Shown here piece by piece: positions 15,587 through 24,544 of a stretch of DNA of 39,928 nt. This DNA comes from Tatumella sp. JGM91 (GTDB lineage: Bacteria > Pseudomonadota > Gammaproteobacteria > Enterobacterales > Enterobacteriaceae). Made by a program: the position numbers and the translations under genes. The stretch lies in the NCBI RefSeq assembly GCF_018257575.1, contig NZ_JAERJP010000027.1, forward strand, positions 1 to 39,928. Reading direction: 5' to 3'. The notes below the pieces were generated by a model, which did not search any database, was not told the origin of the DNA, and worked only from the letters and a program-made list of their open reading frames with translations. How positions within the stretch are numbered: position 1 is the first letter of the stretch; each line of letters begins with the position of its first letter.

Positions 15587-17128
15587 TTATGTCGGCTCCT
15601 TTTCGTCTTCTTCTTTCAGGTTCAGTTGCCAGCCGGTAACGTCCTGCCAGTAGAGTTGTTCACGTTCCAAATCAAGTTGCACCAGTGCATTCTGGCTGAA
15701 AAAACCGGTCGGAAAAATCAGCGTCCAGTGTCCGTCGTCGGTCTCCAGTCTCAGGCTGGCCGGATGTGTCGTTGCCTGGCGCTGGTTACTTAACAGGCTG
15801 GCCAGACGCAGGATAAAGATCAAGGGTAAAAACTGCTTCTTTTTAAAAGACATAAAACGGGGAAATTCCTCCGTCTTGATACCCTTACGGTGATTACGTA
15901 CCAAAGTTGCCAGCAGTAATTGCTGTGACTGGCTAAAGCCCGGCATATTGGAGTTTTGCAGGATATACGATGAATGGCGTTGCATTCCGCTGTGATTAAT
16001 CGATAAGCCGACTTCGTGTAACATTGCTGCCCACTGTAATAATGCGGTCAGCTGAGGATTTTCCAGTTTCGGGTTTTGCTGCTGCCACTGGCTGTGTAGA
16101 TGCCGGGCGGTTTGTAATACACGGTCAGCCTGCTCACTGTCAATCGCGTAATGGTTCGCCAGACTTTGTGCGGTGCGGGTGCGGATATCCTGATGGCGGA
16201 AGCGCCCCTCCATCTCATACAATACCCCTTCACGCAGTGCACCGTCCGAATAGAGCAGCTCGCGGATCCCCAGTGAGTCAAAAACACCGCGTAAAATTGC
16301 CAGCCCCGGGACAAACACCGTTTTACGTTCTTCCGATAATCCGGGCAGGCTTAACGCATCAAAGGACTTAAACTTAATCACTTCATCGTACAAACGGTCA
16401 AGTCCGTCAGGGGTGATCGTTTTTTCTTTTTCACCCAGCGCCGCCAGGACTTCACAGGCGGCTTTAATGGTTCCTGAGGCACCAAGAGCATATTTCCATC
16501 CCTGCAGGCGAAACTGCCAGGCAAGGGTTTCCAGTTTCCGGACCGATGCCAGCCGTGCACGGCGGAAATTTTCTGCCGAAATAGTCCCGCCAGGGAAATA
16601 AAGATTAGAGAAACTAACGCAGCCCATCCGGCGGCTTTCGACCAGCTGGGGTTCAAAATCTTCACCGATCACCAGTTCGGTAGAACCGCCACCGATATCG
16701 ATCACCAGTTTGCGGCCTTTCTCCGGCTGAGTGTGCTCGACCCCCATAAAAATTAACCGGGCTTCTTCGTTACCGGCAATAATTTCTATCGGATAGGGTA
16801 TTATTTCGGCCGCACGTTGTAAAAACTCTTCGGCGTTAGTGACAACCCGTAATGTATGCGTTCCGACGATTGAAACATTTTCTGCCCGGAACCCCTGTAA
16901 ACGCTCGGCAAACAGCGCCAGGCAGGACAGGCCGCGCTGGATCCCTTCTTCACTCAGACAATTCCGGTCATCAATAGCATCAGCCAGATGGACCCGCTGC
17001 TTCAGGCGACTAAGAACCTGTAAAGCACCGTCTACCACCCGGGCGATAACCATATGAAAACTATTAGAACCGAGGTCGATTGCCGCGAATTCCTGCGGTT
17101 TAGCTGCTTTTTTTGGCGTCGTTGGCAT
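15587..17128 (-). CDS. ppx: Exopolyphosphatase
   Basis: Ppx removes terminal phosphates from polyphosphate and can also hydrolyse pppGpp. It has 513 residues, identical to E. coli. The actin-like ATPase-type phosphate loops are visible: [15 protein letters not shown] near residue 15 and [14 protein letters not shown] near residue 142. The C-terminal half is the HD-like domain ([16 protein letters not shown], then RNHRKG). It is the middle gene of ppk-ppx-tehB, 5 nt after ppk. Confidence 0.97.
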   Translation of the reverse strand: MPTTPKKAAKPQEFAAIDLGSNSFHMVIARVVDGALQVLSRLKQRVHLADAIDDRNCLSEEGIQRGLSCLALFAERLQGFRAENVSIVGTHTLRVVTNAEEFLQRAAEIIPYPIEIIAGNEEARLIFMGVEHTQPEKGRKLVIDIGGGSTELVIGEDFEPQLVESRRMGCVSFSNLYFPGGTISAENFRRARLASVRKLETLAWQFRLQGWKYALGASGTIKAACEVLAALGEKEKTITPDGLDRLYDEVIKFKSFDALSLPGLSEERKTVFVPGLAILRGVFDSLGIRELLYSDGALREGVLYEMEGRFRHQDIRTRTAQSLANHYAIDSEQADRVLQTARHLHSQWQQQNPKLENPQLTALLQWAAMLHEVGLSINHSGMQRHSSYILQNSNMPGFSQSQQLLLATLVRNHRKGIKTEEFPRFMSFKKKQFLPLIFILRLASLLSNQRQATTHPASLRLETDDGHWTLIFPTGFFSQNALVQLDLEREQLYWQDVTGWQLNLKEEDEKEPT

Positions 17129-17133
17129 AGGTA

Positions 17134-19194
17134 TTATTCAGGTTGTTCCAGGTTTCTGATGTACTCGTAAATAGCCAGTTGTCCGCGGACTTTACGGCGG
17201 TTACCGCGTGGCACATAACGATTACTCATCTCTTTATCAATGATCCTTGCTTTCACCGTATCGCTGAACAAAATACCGATGATATCAAGAATACGTTGCT
17301 TAATTTGCGGGTCGAGAATTATAACAGCAACTTCAATCCGGTAATCAATATTCCGCGTCATCCAGTCTGCCGAAGAGAGATAGACTTTTTTATCACCGTT
17401 GTTTTCAAAAATGTAGACCCTGTCATGTTCCAGATAACGGTCGAGGATACTGATCACTCTGATGTTCGTGCTGATACCGGGTAAGTCCGGAATCAGTGAG
17501 CACATTCCCCTGACCAGCAGGTTGACTTTCACCCCTGCTCCCGAGGCAGCATACAAGCGGTCAATCAGTCCTTTATCTACCAGGTTATTGATTTTAAGCG
17601 TTATTCCTGCCGGATTTCCCTGTTGTGCATGGGCTATCTCCTGATCAATTAACTGATACAGCATACGTCGTGAATTCTGCGGTGATACCATCAGATAATC
17701 AAAAGATACCGGACGGTAAGGGTTTTCAATAAAGTTAAATACCCGGCGGACTTCGTTGGTGATACGCGCATCGGAGGTTAACAATGAGTAGTCCGTATAC
17801 AAGCGGGCTGTTTTTTCATTGAAGTTACCGGTGCCGATATGTGCGTAGCGTACCAGTTCTTCACCTTCCCGGCGGGAGATTAAAAACAGTTTAGCGTGGA
17901 TTTTTAACCCCGGCGCCGAAAATATGACATGCACACCGGCCTCTGTCAGCCGTTTCGCCCAATGGATATTGGCTGCCTCATCGAATCTTGCCTGTAACTC
18001 TACGACCACGGTCACTTTTTTTCCGTTGTGTGCTGCGTGGATCATGGCATCCATAATCCGGGAATTTTTTGCGACCCGGTAGATATTAATTTTTATTGAA
18101 AGAACCGCAGGGTCAAACGATGCCTGGCGTAAAAATTCCAGCACATGCTCAAAGGTATGGTACGGGTAATACAGCAGAATATCCCGGGAGCGTACAGCAT
18201 CAAAACCATTGCGGTAGTTATCGAATCCCGCGTGACGGATCGGTGGCAGTGGCTTATTTTCCAGATTGCGCTGGCCCGCATTCGGGAACTGGATAAAATC
18301 TTTAAAGTTGTGATAACGCCCGCCCGCCAGAATGGAATCATAATTTGAAACAGAGAGTTTTTCACACAACATTTCAACCATAGGGGCTGGCATATCCCGC
18401 TGGTAAACAAAGCGTACCGGCTCGGCGGTTAATCGCTGTTTCAGGCTGGATGACATAAGCTCCAGCAGGCTCGATTCCATTTCTGTGACCAGATCATATT
18501 CTGCATCGCGGGTCATTTTCATGGAGTAAGCATTCAGTTCGTCGTAATCGAAGAAACCTTTAAAAATATCATCCAGACAATATCTGAGAATATTATCCAG
18601 CAGGATCATCGGTTTTTTCCTGCGTGGCGGTTCGGCCGGCAGATTAATAAAACGCGGCACTTTATCGGAAGGAATCTCAAGCAGGGCGTAGCGGATATCT
18701 TCACCGCGGATAACCTCTACTGCCAGATAGGTATAATCATCTTTCAGAAACTGTGTCAGGTCGGTTTCGCTGTTCAGCAAAATAGGGGTAACGTGCGGAC
18801 GCAGATTGCGGGCAAAATAGTCGCGCAGCCATACCTGCTGGTTGGTGGAAAGCTGACGTTCATTGATCAGGAATATCTGGTTACGGGCCATTTCCAGCAA
18901 CAGTTCGTTGTAAAGCAGGTCGAATTCCTGGTCTGCCCGCATAACCCGTTGCTGAATTTTTTTCATTAAATGGCGGGGAACCGTCACTGAGCCTTGTTCT
19001 TCACCAATCAGAATCCGGCGTTTCAGCTCGGCAAAACGGACTTTATAGAATTCATCAAGGTTGCTTGAATAAATACCAAGAAAACGCATTCTTTCGATAA
19101 GCGGATTGAGTTTGTCAGCAGCTTCCTGTAGCACCCGTTCATTAAATGATAACCAGCTTAACTCTTTTTCTATATACAGCTTTTCCTGACCCAT
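17134..19194 (-). CDS. ppk: Polyphosphate kinase
   Basis: Ppk1 makes polyphosphate from ATP, reversibly, via a phosphohistidine. It is about 686 residues, like E. coli (688), and nearly collinear with it from [15 protein letters not shown] to the final LEQPE. The two PLD-like active sites are present: [10 protein letters not shown] with [14 protein letters not shown] carries the autophosphorylated histidine, and LEHDRVYIF with [11 protein letters not shown] is the second. I chose ATG 19194 to match that conserved start; a GTG at 19218 would add eight residues. It is first in the operon. No clear Pho box was found upstream. Confidence 0.97.
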   Translation of the reverse strand: MGQEKLYIEKELSWLSFNERVLQEAADKLNPLIERMRFLGIYSSNLDEFYKVRFAELKRRILIGEEQGSVTVPRHLMKKIQQRVMRADQEFDLLYNELLLEMARNQIFLINERQLSTNQQVWLRDYFARNLRPHVTPILLNSETDLTQFLKDDYTYLAVEVIRGEDIRYALLEIPSDKVPRFINLPAEPPRRKKPMILLDNILRYCLDDIFKGFFDYDELNAYSMKMTRDAEYDLVTEMESSLLELMSSSLKQRLTAEPVRFVYQRDMPAPMVEMLCEKLSVSNYDSILAGGRYHNFKDFIQFPNAGQRNLENKPLPPIRHAGFDNYRNGFDAVRSRDILLYYPYHTFEHVLEFLRQASFDPAVLSIKINIYRVAKNSRIMDAMIHAAHNGKKVTVVVELQARFDEAANIHWAKRLTEAGVHVIFSAPGLKIHAKLFLISRREGEELVRYAHIGTGNFNEKTARLYTDYSLLTSDARITNEVRRVFNFIENPYRPVSFDYLMVSPQNSRRMLYQLIDQEIAHAQQGNPAGITLKINNLVDKGLIDRLYAASGAGVKVNLLVRGMCSLIPDLPGISTNIRVISILDRYLEHDRVYIFENNGDKKVYLSSADWMTRNIDYRIEVAVIILDPQIKQRILDIIGILFSDTVKARIIDKEMSNRYVPRGNRRKVRGQLAIYEYIRNLEQPE

Positions 19195-19313
19195 CCTGAC
19201 CCCGTATTGCTGTGACACAACTAAAGCTTCAGTTTCTCATGCCATTATGGCGAGAATATTGCAGAAATGTCCAATACTGCTCAGTAACAAAAAAAGCGGA
19301 GGAGGGCGCTAAG

Positions 19314-19346
19314 AAAAAAACGCTGCCTGTGACTCCGGCAGCGTTT
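19314..19346 (-). terminator. Intrinsic terminator of purM-purN
   Basis: On the minus strand AAACGCTGCC pairs with GGCAGCGTTT (plus bases 19318-19327 and 19337-19346; 9-nt loop) and a seven-T run follows (A's at 19314-19320 on the plus strand). It begins directly after the purN stop. Confidence 0.88.
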
Positions 19347-19352
19347 CAGTGG

Positions 19353-20006
19353 CTATTCGCTCAGTGGCGAACGAATACCGGTGGCAGGCAGAGGAGTGCC
19401 ATCCAGCCAGGCCAGACCATCCTTTAGTCTCAGCCGGTTTTCAAGAAACCACTGAATGGCTTGCGGGTAGATCACATGTTCCTGAACCCGGATTTTATCC
19501 TGTAGCTGTTGTTCGGTATCACCGTTATTTACGGGGACCACAGCCTGTAATATCACCGGGCCACCATCCAGCTGTTCCGTGACAAAATGTACCGAAACCC
19601 CGTGTTGTTTATCACCATTCTCCAGAACCTGGCGATGGGTATGCAGGCCGGGATAGGCTGGCAATAATGACGGGTGAATATTGATCATGTGACCGGCGTA
19701 ATGCTGTACGAATTCCGCACTCAGGATACGCATATAACCTGCCAGCACTACCAGGTCGGGAGAATATTCGTCAACCAGTTTCATCAACTGCCGATCAAAT
19801 TGCTGACGGTCAGCAAAATCTGACGGTGTCAGGGCATGTGCCGGAATCCCGGCCTGCCGCGCCCGATCAAGTCCGCTGGCGGTCACCTTATTGCTAAAAA
19901 CTGCAACAATTTCAGCGGCTTCTGCAAGCTGGCCAGATCTGCAGGCATCGATAATTGCCTGCAGATTGGTGCCGGTGCCGGAAATCAGGATCACCAGCCT
20001 TTTCAT
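19353..20006 (-). CDS. purN: Phosphoribosylglycinamide formyltransferase 1
   Basis: PurN transfers a formyl group from 10-formyl-tetrahydrofolate to GAR, the third step of purine synthesis. It has 217 residues (E. coli 212). The N-terminal ISGTGTNLQAIIDAC, the catalytic segment INIHPSLLPAYPGLHTH (Asn, His) and the later SVHFVTEQLDGGPVI with its aspartate are present. ATG 20006 overlaps the purM stop (TGATG); the GTG just before it is less likely. The last 20 or so residues diverge from E. coli. Confidence 0.95.
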   Translation of the reverse strand: MKRLVILISGTGTNLQAIIDACRSGQLAEAAEIVAVFSNKVTASGLDRARQAGIPAHALTPSDFADRQQFDRQLMKLVDEYSPDLVVLAGYMRILSAEFVQHYAGHMINIHPSLLPAYPGLHTHRQVLENGDKQHGVSVHFVTEQLDGGPVILQAVVPVNNGDTEQQLQDKIRVQEHVIYPQAIQWFLENRLRLKDGLAWLDGTPLPATGIRSPLSE

Positions 20007-21046
20007 CACTTAATCACTACCTGCTCATCGCTGGTGGTGGCCGCTTCAATGACCCCGATTTTCCAGGCTTTTTCGCCGGCATCCTGCAGTAACTGTAACG
20101 CTTTATCAGCATTCTCCGGACTCAGGGCAATAATCATCCCCACACCGCAGTTAAAGGTACGGTACATTTCGTGAGTACTGACATTGCCGGCCTGTTGTAA
20201 CCAGCCGAAAATGGCCGGCCATTGCCAGCTGCTTTCATCAATCACGGCACGGGTATTTTCCGGTAATACACGCGGAATATTTTCCCAGAAACCACCGCCG
20301 GTCAGGTGAGCAATGGCATGTACATCAACCTGTGCAATCAGGTTCAGAATATTTTTGACGTAAATACGGGTCGGTGCCAGCAGGTGATCGGCCAGAGACT
20401 GACCTTCCAGCTGTTTTACTGAAGGATCTGTCTGGCTGACTTCCAGAATTTTACGGATCAGTGAATAACCGTTGGAATGCGGACCGCTGGATCCCAGAGC
20501 CAGCAGAACATCGCCATCACTGACTTTACTGCCATCAATAATTTCTGATTTCTCAACCACTCCGACGCAGAAACCAGCAACATCGTAATCTTCACCATGG
20601 TACATACCCGGCATTTCGGCCGTTTCCCCGCCGACCAGGGCACACCCTGATTGTGAACAGCCTTCAGCAATACCACTGATCACCGCGGCAGCAGTGTCGA
20701 CATCCAGTTTCCCGGTGGCATAATAATCCAGGAAAAATAGCGGCTCAGCCCCTTGCACGACCAGGTCATTCACACACATTGCAACCAAATCAACACCGAT
20801 ATGGTCGTGGCGTTTCAGATCCATTGCTAAACGCAGCTTGGTGCCTACGCCATCGGTGCCTGAAACCAGAATAGGTTCACGGTATTTTTGTGGTAAGGCA
20901 CAGAGTGCACCAAATCCACCGAGTCCACCCATCACTTCCGGGCGGCGGGTTTTTTTTACAACACCTTTAATACGATCAACCAGATCATTACCAGCATCAA
21001 TATCAACACCGGCATCTTTATAACTGAGAGTGGTTTTGTCGGTCAC
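20006..21046 (-). CDS. purM: Phosphoribosylformylglycinamidine cyclo-ligase
   Basis: PurM (AIR synthetase) closes the imidazole ring of AIR with ATP, step five of purine synthesis. It has 346 residues (E. coli 345) and is almost identical in outline. The N-terminus [19 protein letters not shown] is followed by [23 protein letters not shown] and [16 protein letters not shown]. It is the first gene of purM-purN. A PurR operator and promoter lie 50-80 nt upstream. Confidence 0.97.
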   Translation of the reverse strand: MTDKTTLSYKDAGVDIDAGNDLVDRIKGVVKKTRRPEVMGGLGGFGALCALPQKYREPILVSGTDGVGTKLRLAMDLKRHDHIGVDLVAMCVNDLVVQGAEPLFFLDYYATGKLDVDTAAAVISGIAEGCSQSGCALVGGETAEMPGMYHGEDYDVAGFCVGVVEKSEIIDGSKVSDGDVLLALGSSGPHSNGYSLIRKILEVSQTDPSVKQLEGQSLADHLLAPTRIYVKNILNLIAQVDVHAIAHLTGGGFWENIPRVLPENTRAVIDESSWQWPAIFGWLQQAGNVSTHEMYRTFNCGVGMIIALSPENADKALQLLQDAGEKAWKIGVIEAATTSDEQVVIK

Positions 21047-21096
21047 TGCGGAGTCCCCACGCGAATTGCGGTTGGTGGTTTAAATAGAGCGCGGCT

Positions 21097-21125
21097 ATTC
21101 TATCAGTGCAGGCAAACGTTTGCGA
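21097..21125 (-). promoter_or_regulatory. purM promoter with PurR operator
   Basis: AGGCAAACGTTTGCGA at 21110-21125 matches the PurR operator consensus ACGCAAACGTTTGCGT at 14 of 16 bases. On the minus strand an extended -10 (TGATAGAAT, hexamer at 21097-21102) lies downstream. A -35 placed 17 nt away (21120-21125) falls inside the operator, so PurR binding would block RNA polymerase. The operator also lies about 115 nt before the upp -10 element. Confidence 0.88.
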
Positions 21126-21239
21126 GTCTGATGTTAACCTGAAATTATCTGTCCGGAGCTTCAGACGCCGTCAGGGTGGCAGAGACAAAAAATGTCTGCG
21201 GATTGATACACAGGCGTATAAGCCACAGCGAAAAAGCGC

Positions 21240-21261
21240 TATAATCCGGCGATTTTTTTTT
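21240..21261 (+). promoter_or_regulatory. upp promoter -10 and reiterative start region
   Basis: TATAAT at 21240-21245 is followed by CCGGC, then GA (21251-21252) and nine T's (21253-21261). In E. coli, upp transcription starts at the G or A at positions 6 and 7 after the -10. High UTP favours stuttering on the T-run, which makes non-productive transcripts. The same spacing and the same GA-T-tract are seen here, so UTP control is likely conserved. No good -35 is visible. Confidence 0.8.
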
Positions 21262-21288
21262 AGCTCAACACACTCCGGGAGAATAATA

Positions 21289-21915
21289 ATGAAGATCGTG
21301 GAAGTCAGACACCCGCTGGTCAGACATAAACTGGGCCTGATGCGTGAGCATGATGTCAGTACCAAACGTTTTCGTGAACTGGCTTCAGAAGTGGGCAGTT
21401 TACTCACCTATGAAGCAACCGCCGATCTGGAAACAGAAACTGTCACTATTGATGGCTGGAATGGCCCGGTGCAAGTTGATCAGATCAAAGGTAAAAAAAT
21501 TACCGTTGTTCCTATTCTGCGAGCCGGTCTGGGAATGATGGATGGTGTACTGGAACATATTCCCAGTGCCAGAATCAGTGTGGTAGGCGTGTACCGTGAT
21601 GAGAAAACGCTGGAACCTGTGCCTTATTTTCAGAAGCTTGCTTCGAATATGGATGAACGTATGGCGCTGGTGGTTGACCCGATGCTGGCAACCGGCGGCT
21701 CGATGATCGCCACTATTGATCTGCTGAAAAAATCCGGTTGTAACAGTATAAAAGTCTTAGTACTGGTCGCGGCCCCGGAAGGGATTGCTGCACTGGAGAA
21801 AGTACATCCGGATGTTGAACTGTACACTGCCTCTGTCGATCAGGGACTGGATGAACAGGGTTATATTATCCCGGGTCTGGGTGATGCCGGTGATAAAATC
21901 TTTGGTACTAAATAA
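21289..21915 (+). CDS. upp: Uracil phosphoribosyltransferase
   Basis: Upp converts uracil and PRPP to UMP in pyrimidine salvage. It has 208 residues, the same as E. coli. The PRPP-binding loop DPMLATGGS and the uracil-binding C-terminus [16 protein letters not shown] are intact. ATG 21289 follows GGGAG by 5-9 nt; a longer open frame from 21106 would cross the promoter and is not real. It is followed by uraA across a 195-nt gap that contains a terminator. Confidence 0.97.
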   Translation: MKIVEVRHPLVRHKLGLMREHDVSTKRFRELASEVGSLLTYEATADLETETVTIDGWNGPVQVDQIKGKKITVVPILRAGLGMMDGVLEHIPSARISVVGVYRDEKTLEPVPYFQKLASNMDERMALVVDPMLATGGSMIATIDLLKKSGCNSIKVLVLVAAPEGIAALEKVHPDVELYTASVDQGLDEQGYIIPGLGDAGDKIFGTK

Positions 21916-21961
21916 TCAGTCGTTGTTATCGGGTAATGCTCAGCGGGCTGGTCGCTGGCCT

Positions 21962-22114
21962 ATGAAGTCATTACTCTTTAACAGTGAAACTGCACAACAG
22001 ATAACGTCACCGTTATCTGTTGTCGGTATATACCGGCAGCTGTGTTTTTTTCAGACCGACTCTGTGTCGGTTTTTTTATGTCCGGACAATTTTAAAGGGG
22101 ATAAGCAGCAATGA
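21962..22114 (+). CDS. Putative uraA leader peptide
   Basis: This 50-codon frame starts at ATG 21962 and ends in TGA at 22112-22114, overlapping the uraA ATG (ATGA). It reads straight through the 13-bp hairpin, a U-tract (coding Cys-Phe-Phe) and the intrinsic terminator (coding TDSVSVFL). The layout copies pyrL, the 44-residue leader of pyrBI. There, close coupling of the ribosome to a slow polymerase at low UTP prevents termination. The weak point is the ribosome site: only GCTGG precedes the ATG. It may equally be a chance open frame. Confidence 0.42.
   Translation: MKSLLFNSETAQQITSPLSVVGIYRQLCFFQTDSVSVFLCPDNFKGDKQQ
21994..22023 (+). promoter_or_regulatory. 13-bp perfect hairpin in the upp-uraA gap
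   Basis: ACAACAGATAACG (21994-22006) pairs perfectly with CGTTATCTGTTGT (22011-22023) around the loop TCAC. No T-run follows directly, so it is not a terminator. A palindrome (CGGTATATACCG, 22024-22035) adjoins it. GTCGGT at 22022-22027 could pair with ACCGAC at 22055-22060, the left arm of the terminator, and so act as an antiterminator that competes with this hairpin. Confidence 0.6.
22055..22077 (+). terminator. Intrinsic terminator (attenuator) before uraA
   Basis: ACCGAC (22055-22060) pairs with GTCGGT (22066-22071) around TCTGT, and seven T's run to 22077. It is preceded by another seven-T tract (22045-22051), a likely U-rich pause region. Only 33 nt separate it from the uraA start, so it must be read through for uraA to be made from the upp promoter. 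Confidence 0.8.
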
Positions 22115-23382
22115 TACGGCGCACTATTGCGGTTGACGAAAGACCGTCGTTACTCCAGACCATTCCGCTCAGTTTACAGCATTTATTTGCGATGTTTGGT
22201 GCCACTGTACTGGTACCGATTTTGTTTCATGTGAATCCGGCCACCATCCTGTTATTTAATGGCCTGGGGACATTACTGTACCTGTTTATTTGTAAAGGAA
22301 AAATCCCCGCCTATCTCGGTTCCAGTTTTGCTTTTATTTCGCCGGTTTTGTTGCTGTTACCCCAGGGATATAACGTTGCATTGGGGGGATTTATTTTATG
22401 CGGAGTTCTGTTCTGCCTGGTCGGGCTGCTGGTCAAAAAAGCCGGTACTGGCTGGCTTAATATTATGTTTCCTCCGGCAGCGATGGGCGCGATAGTGGCG
22501 ATTATCGGCCTGGAACTGGCCAGTATCGCCGCCGGAATGGCCGGGTTACTGCCGGCTGAGGGGGCCACGATTGACAGTAAGACCGTGACTGTTTCACTGG
22601 TAACCCTGGGGGTTACCGTCTTTGGTTCAGTGTTATTCCGCGGATTTCTTGCCATCATTCCGATCCTGATCGGGGTCGTTTTCGGTTATATGCTGGCTTC
22701 TTTTATGGGGATGGTTAACTGGACCGGCGTTGAACAGGCACACTGGTTTGCGTTACCGGTTTTTTATAAGCCGCGTTTTGAGTGGGCGGCAATGCTGACC
22801 ATCCTGCCTGCAGCGCTGGTGGTGATCGCTGAACATGTGGGCCATCTGGTGGTTACCGCAAATATTGTTAAACGTGATCTGATTAAAGATCCGGGATTAC
22901 ATCGCTCAATGTTTGCCAATGGCCTGTCTACCGTAATTTCAGGCTTTTTCGGCTCCACCCCGAACACCACCTATGGTGAGAATATCGGAGTGATGGCGAT
23001 CACCCGCGTTTACAGTACCTGGGTAATTGGCGGAGCGGCAGTAATTGCTATTTTTCTGTCCTGTATCGGTAAGCTGGCCGCGGTTATTCAGGCGATCCCT
23101 GTTCCGGTAATGGGCGGAGTCTCTTTACTGTTATACGGGGTGATTGCTGCTTCCGGGATCCGCGTACTGATTGATTCCAAAGTGGATTACAGTAAACCAC
23201 AAAACCTGATGCTGACTGCGATTATCCTGATTATTGGCGTCAGCGGGGCCAAAATTCAGCTGGGAGCGGTGGAACTTAAAGGCATGGCTCTGGCGACGGT
23301 GGTCGGTGTGATATTAAGTATCCTCTTTCATATTATCAGTCTGGTACGTCCGGAACCTGAGGAATATGACAACGCAGAGTAA
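22111..23382 (+). CDS. uraA: Uracil permease
   Basis: UraA is an inner-membrane uracil:proton symporter (NCS2 family, 14 spans). It has 423 residues (E. coli 429) and starts with the same region (SERP/DERPSLLQTIPLSLQHLFAMFG). The substrate-site segment VVIAEHVGHLVVTANIV with its glutamate and the NCS2 signature NGLSTVISGFFGS-TPNTTYGENIGV are present. AAAGGGG lies 13 nt upstream of ATG 22111, a rather long spacing, so initiation may partly depend on translation of the leader frame that ends on its start codon. Confidence 0.97.
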   Translation: MIRRTIAVDERPSLLQTIPLSLQHLFAMFGATVLVPILFHVNPATILLFNGLGTLLYLFICKGKIPAYLGSSFAFISPVLLLLPQGYNVALGGFILCGVLFCLVGLLVKKAGTGWLNIMFPPAAMGAIVAIIGLELASIAAGMAGLLPAEGATIDSKTVTVSLVTLGVTVFGSVLFRGFLAIIPILIGVVFGYMLASFMGMVNWTGVEQAHWFALPVFYKPRFEWAAMLTILPAALVVIAEHVGHLVVTANIVKRDLIKDPGLHRSMFANGLSTVISGFFGSTPNTTYGENIGVMAITRVYSTWVIGGAAVIAIFLSCIGKLAAVIQAIPVPVMGGVSLLLYGVIAASGIRVLIDSKVDYSKPQNLMLTAIILIIGVSGAKIQLGAVELKGMALATVVGVILSILFHIISLVRPEPEEYDNAE

Positions 23383-23398
23383 GGGACGACATATAAAG

Positions 23399-23419
23399 CA
23401 GGCAACCGCGGGTTGCCTG
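23399..23419 (+). terminator. Hairpin after uraA
   Basis: CAGGCAACC (23399-23407) pairs perfectly with GGTTGCCTG (23411-23419) with a GCG loop, shortly after the uraA stop. No T-run follows, so it may slow decay or partly separate uraA from hda. Confidence 0.5.
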
Positions 23420-23484
23420 ATTCATATCGACAGGGAAGTTGTGATAGACTCAGCAGGTTTCTTGCGAGTTATGCTGAGGTGCAC

Positions 23485-24186
23485 CTGAACACGCCGGCGC
23501 AATTGTCATTGCCACTTTATTTGCCTGATGATGAAACCTTTGCCAGTTTTTGGCCGGGGGCGAATTCATCATTATTAGCTGCGCTCAAAGCAGCGCTTGA
23601 TCAGCAACATGGCGGTTATATTTATTTCTGGTCACGGGAAGGCGGGGGCAGGAGCCACTTGCTGCACGCAGCCTGTACGGAAATATCATCACGTGATGCC
23701 GCCGTAGGCTATGTTCCGCTGGATAAACGCACCTGGTTTGTGCCTGAAGTACTGGAAGGTATGGAGCACCTGGCGCTGGTATGCATCGATAATATCGAAT
23801 GTATTGCCGGGGATGAAGCCTGGGAAATGGCTATTTTCGATCTCTATAACCGGATCCTCGAGACCGGAAAGACCCTGTTACTGATCACCGGTGATCGCCC
23901 GCCCAGACAGCTGAACCTGAAATTAGCCGATCTTGCATCGCGTCTTGACTGGGGGCAGATTTACCGGCTACAGCCGTTATCGGATAACGAAAAACTCCAG
24001 GCCTTACAGCTGCGATCCGGTTTACGGGGGTTTGAGTTACCAGAAGATGTCGGGCGTTTTCTGCTGAAACGGCTGGACAGGGAAATGAGAACATTATTTG
24101 AGACCCTGGATCAGTTGGATCATGCCTCTATCACTGCCCAGCGAAAACTGACAATTCCTTTTGTTAAAGAGACCCTCGGGCTTTAG
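23485..24186 (+). CDS. hda: DnaA regulatory inactivator Hda
   Basis: Hda binds the DNA-loaded sliding clamp and stimulates ATP hydrolysis by DnaA, preventing re-initiation of replication. I place the start at CTG 23485: GAGGTG lies 4 nt upstream and the protein then has exactly 233 residues and begins [10 protein letters not shown] like E. coli Hda, which is known to start at CUG. The clamp-binding motif QLSLPL is at residues 6-11. The AAA+ fold follows with GGGRSHLLH as Walker A, VCIDNIE as Walker B, and the ASRLDWG box near the arginine finger. The longest frame (ATG 23413) begins inside the upstream hairpin. Its stop overlaps the arsC stop on the other strand. Confidence 0.96.
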   Translation: MNTPAQLSLPLYLPDDETFASFWPGANSSLLAALKAALDQQHGGYIYFWSREGGGRSHLLHAACTEISSRDAAVGYVPLDKRTWFVPEVLEGMEHLALVCIDNIECIAGDEAWEMAIFDLYNRILETGKTLLLITGDRPPRQLNLKLADLASRLDWGQIYRLQPLSDNEKLQALQLRSGLRGFELPEDVGRFLLKRLDREMRTLFETLDQLDHASITAQRKLTIPFVKETLGL

Positions 24187-24539
24187 TCCCCGAGGATTTC
24201 CAGCACATTTTCCGGCGGGCGGCCAAGCCTTGCCCGCTCACCGTTGACCACGACAGGTCGCTCAATCAGTTTCGGGTGTTCGGCCATGGCCTGCAGTAAT
24301 GTATCTTCACTTAAGGCCGGGTCATTTAATCCCGACTGTTTATAGATTTCTTCGCCACGGCGCATCAGCTGGCGGGGATCTGTAAAACCGAGTCTGGTTA
24401 GCAGGGATTTAACAGTGGCAATATCGGGCGGATTATCCAGATAGAGAATAATCTCGGGGTCGACCCCGTGTTGCTGTAACAGCTGCAATGTTTCACGGCT
24501 TTTCGAGCAACGGGGATTGTGATAGATACGGATGGTCAA
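24183..24539 (-). CDS. arsC: ArsC-type arsenate reductase (YfgD)
   Basis: This glutaredoxin-dependent arsenate reductase family protein has 118 residues. The catalytic Cys11 lies in [12 protein letters not shown], and the arginine-rich recognition element follows in [20 protein letters not shown]. The position next to hda and bepA equals that of E. coli yfgD, whose physiological substrate is not certain. No arsR or arsB is nearby, so a dedicated arsenic operon is not indicated. It lies 5 nt after bepA in the same unit. Confidence 0.93.
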   Translation of the reverse strand: MTIRIYHNPRCSKSRETLQLLQQHGVDPEIILYLDNPPDIATVKSLLTRLGFTDPRQLMRRGEEIYKQSGLNDPALSEDTLLQAMAEHPKLIERPVVVNGERARLGRPPENVLEILGD

Positions 24540-24544
24540 AGTAA

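Noticed and set aside
19195-19300. Pho box before ppk
   Set aside because: TTGTGTCACAG and TTGTTACTG resemble half-sites, but no 11-nt tandem repeat fits the PhoB consensus.
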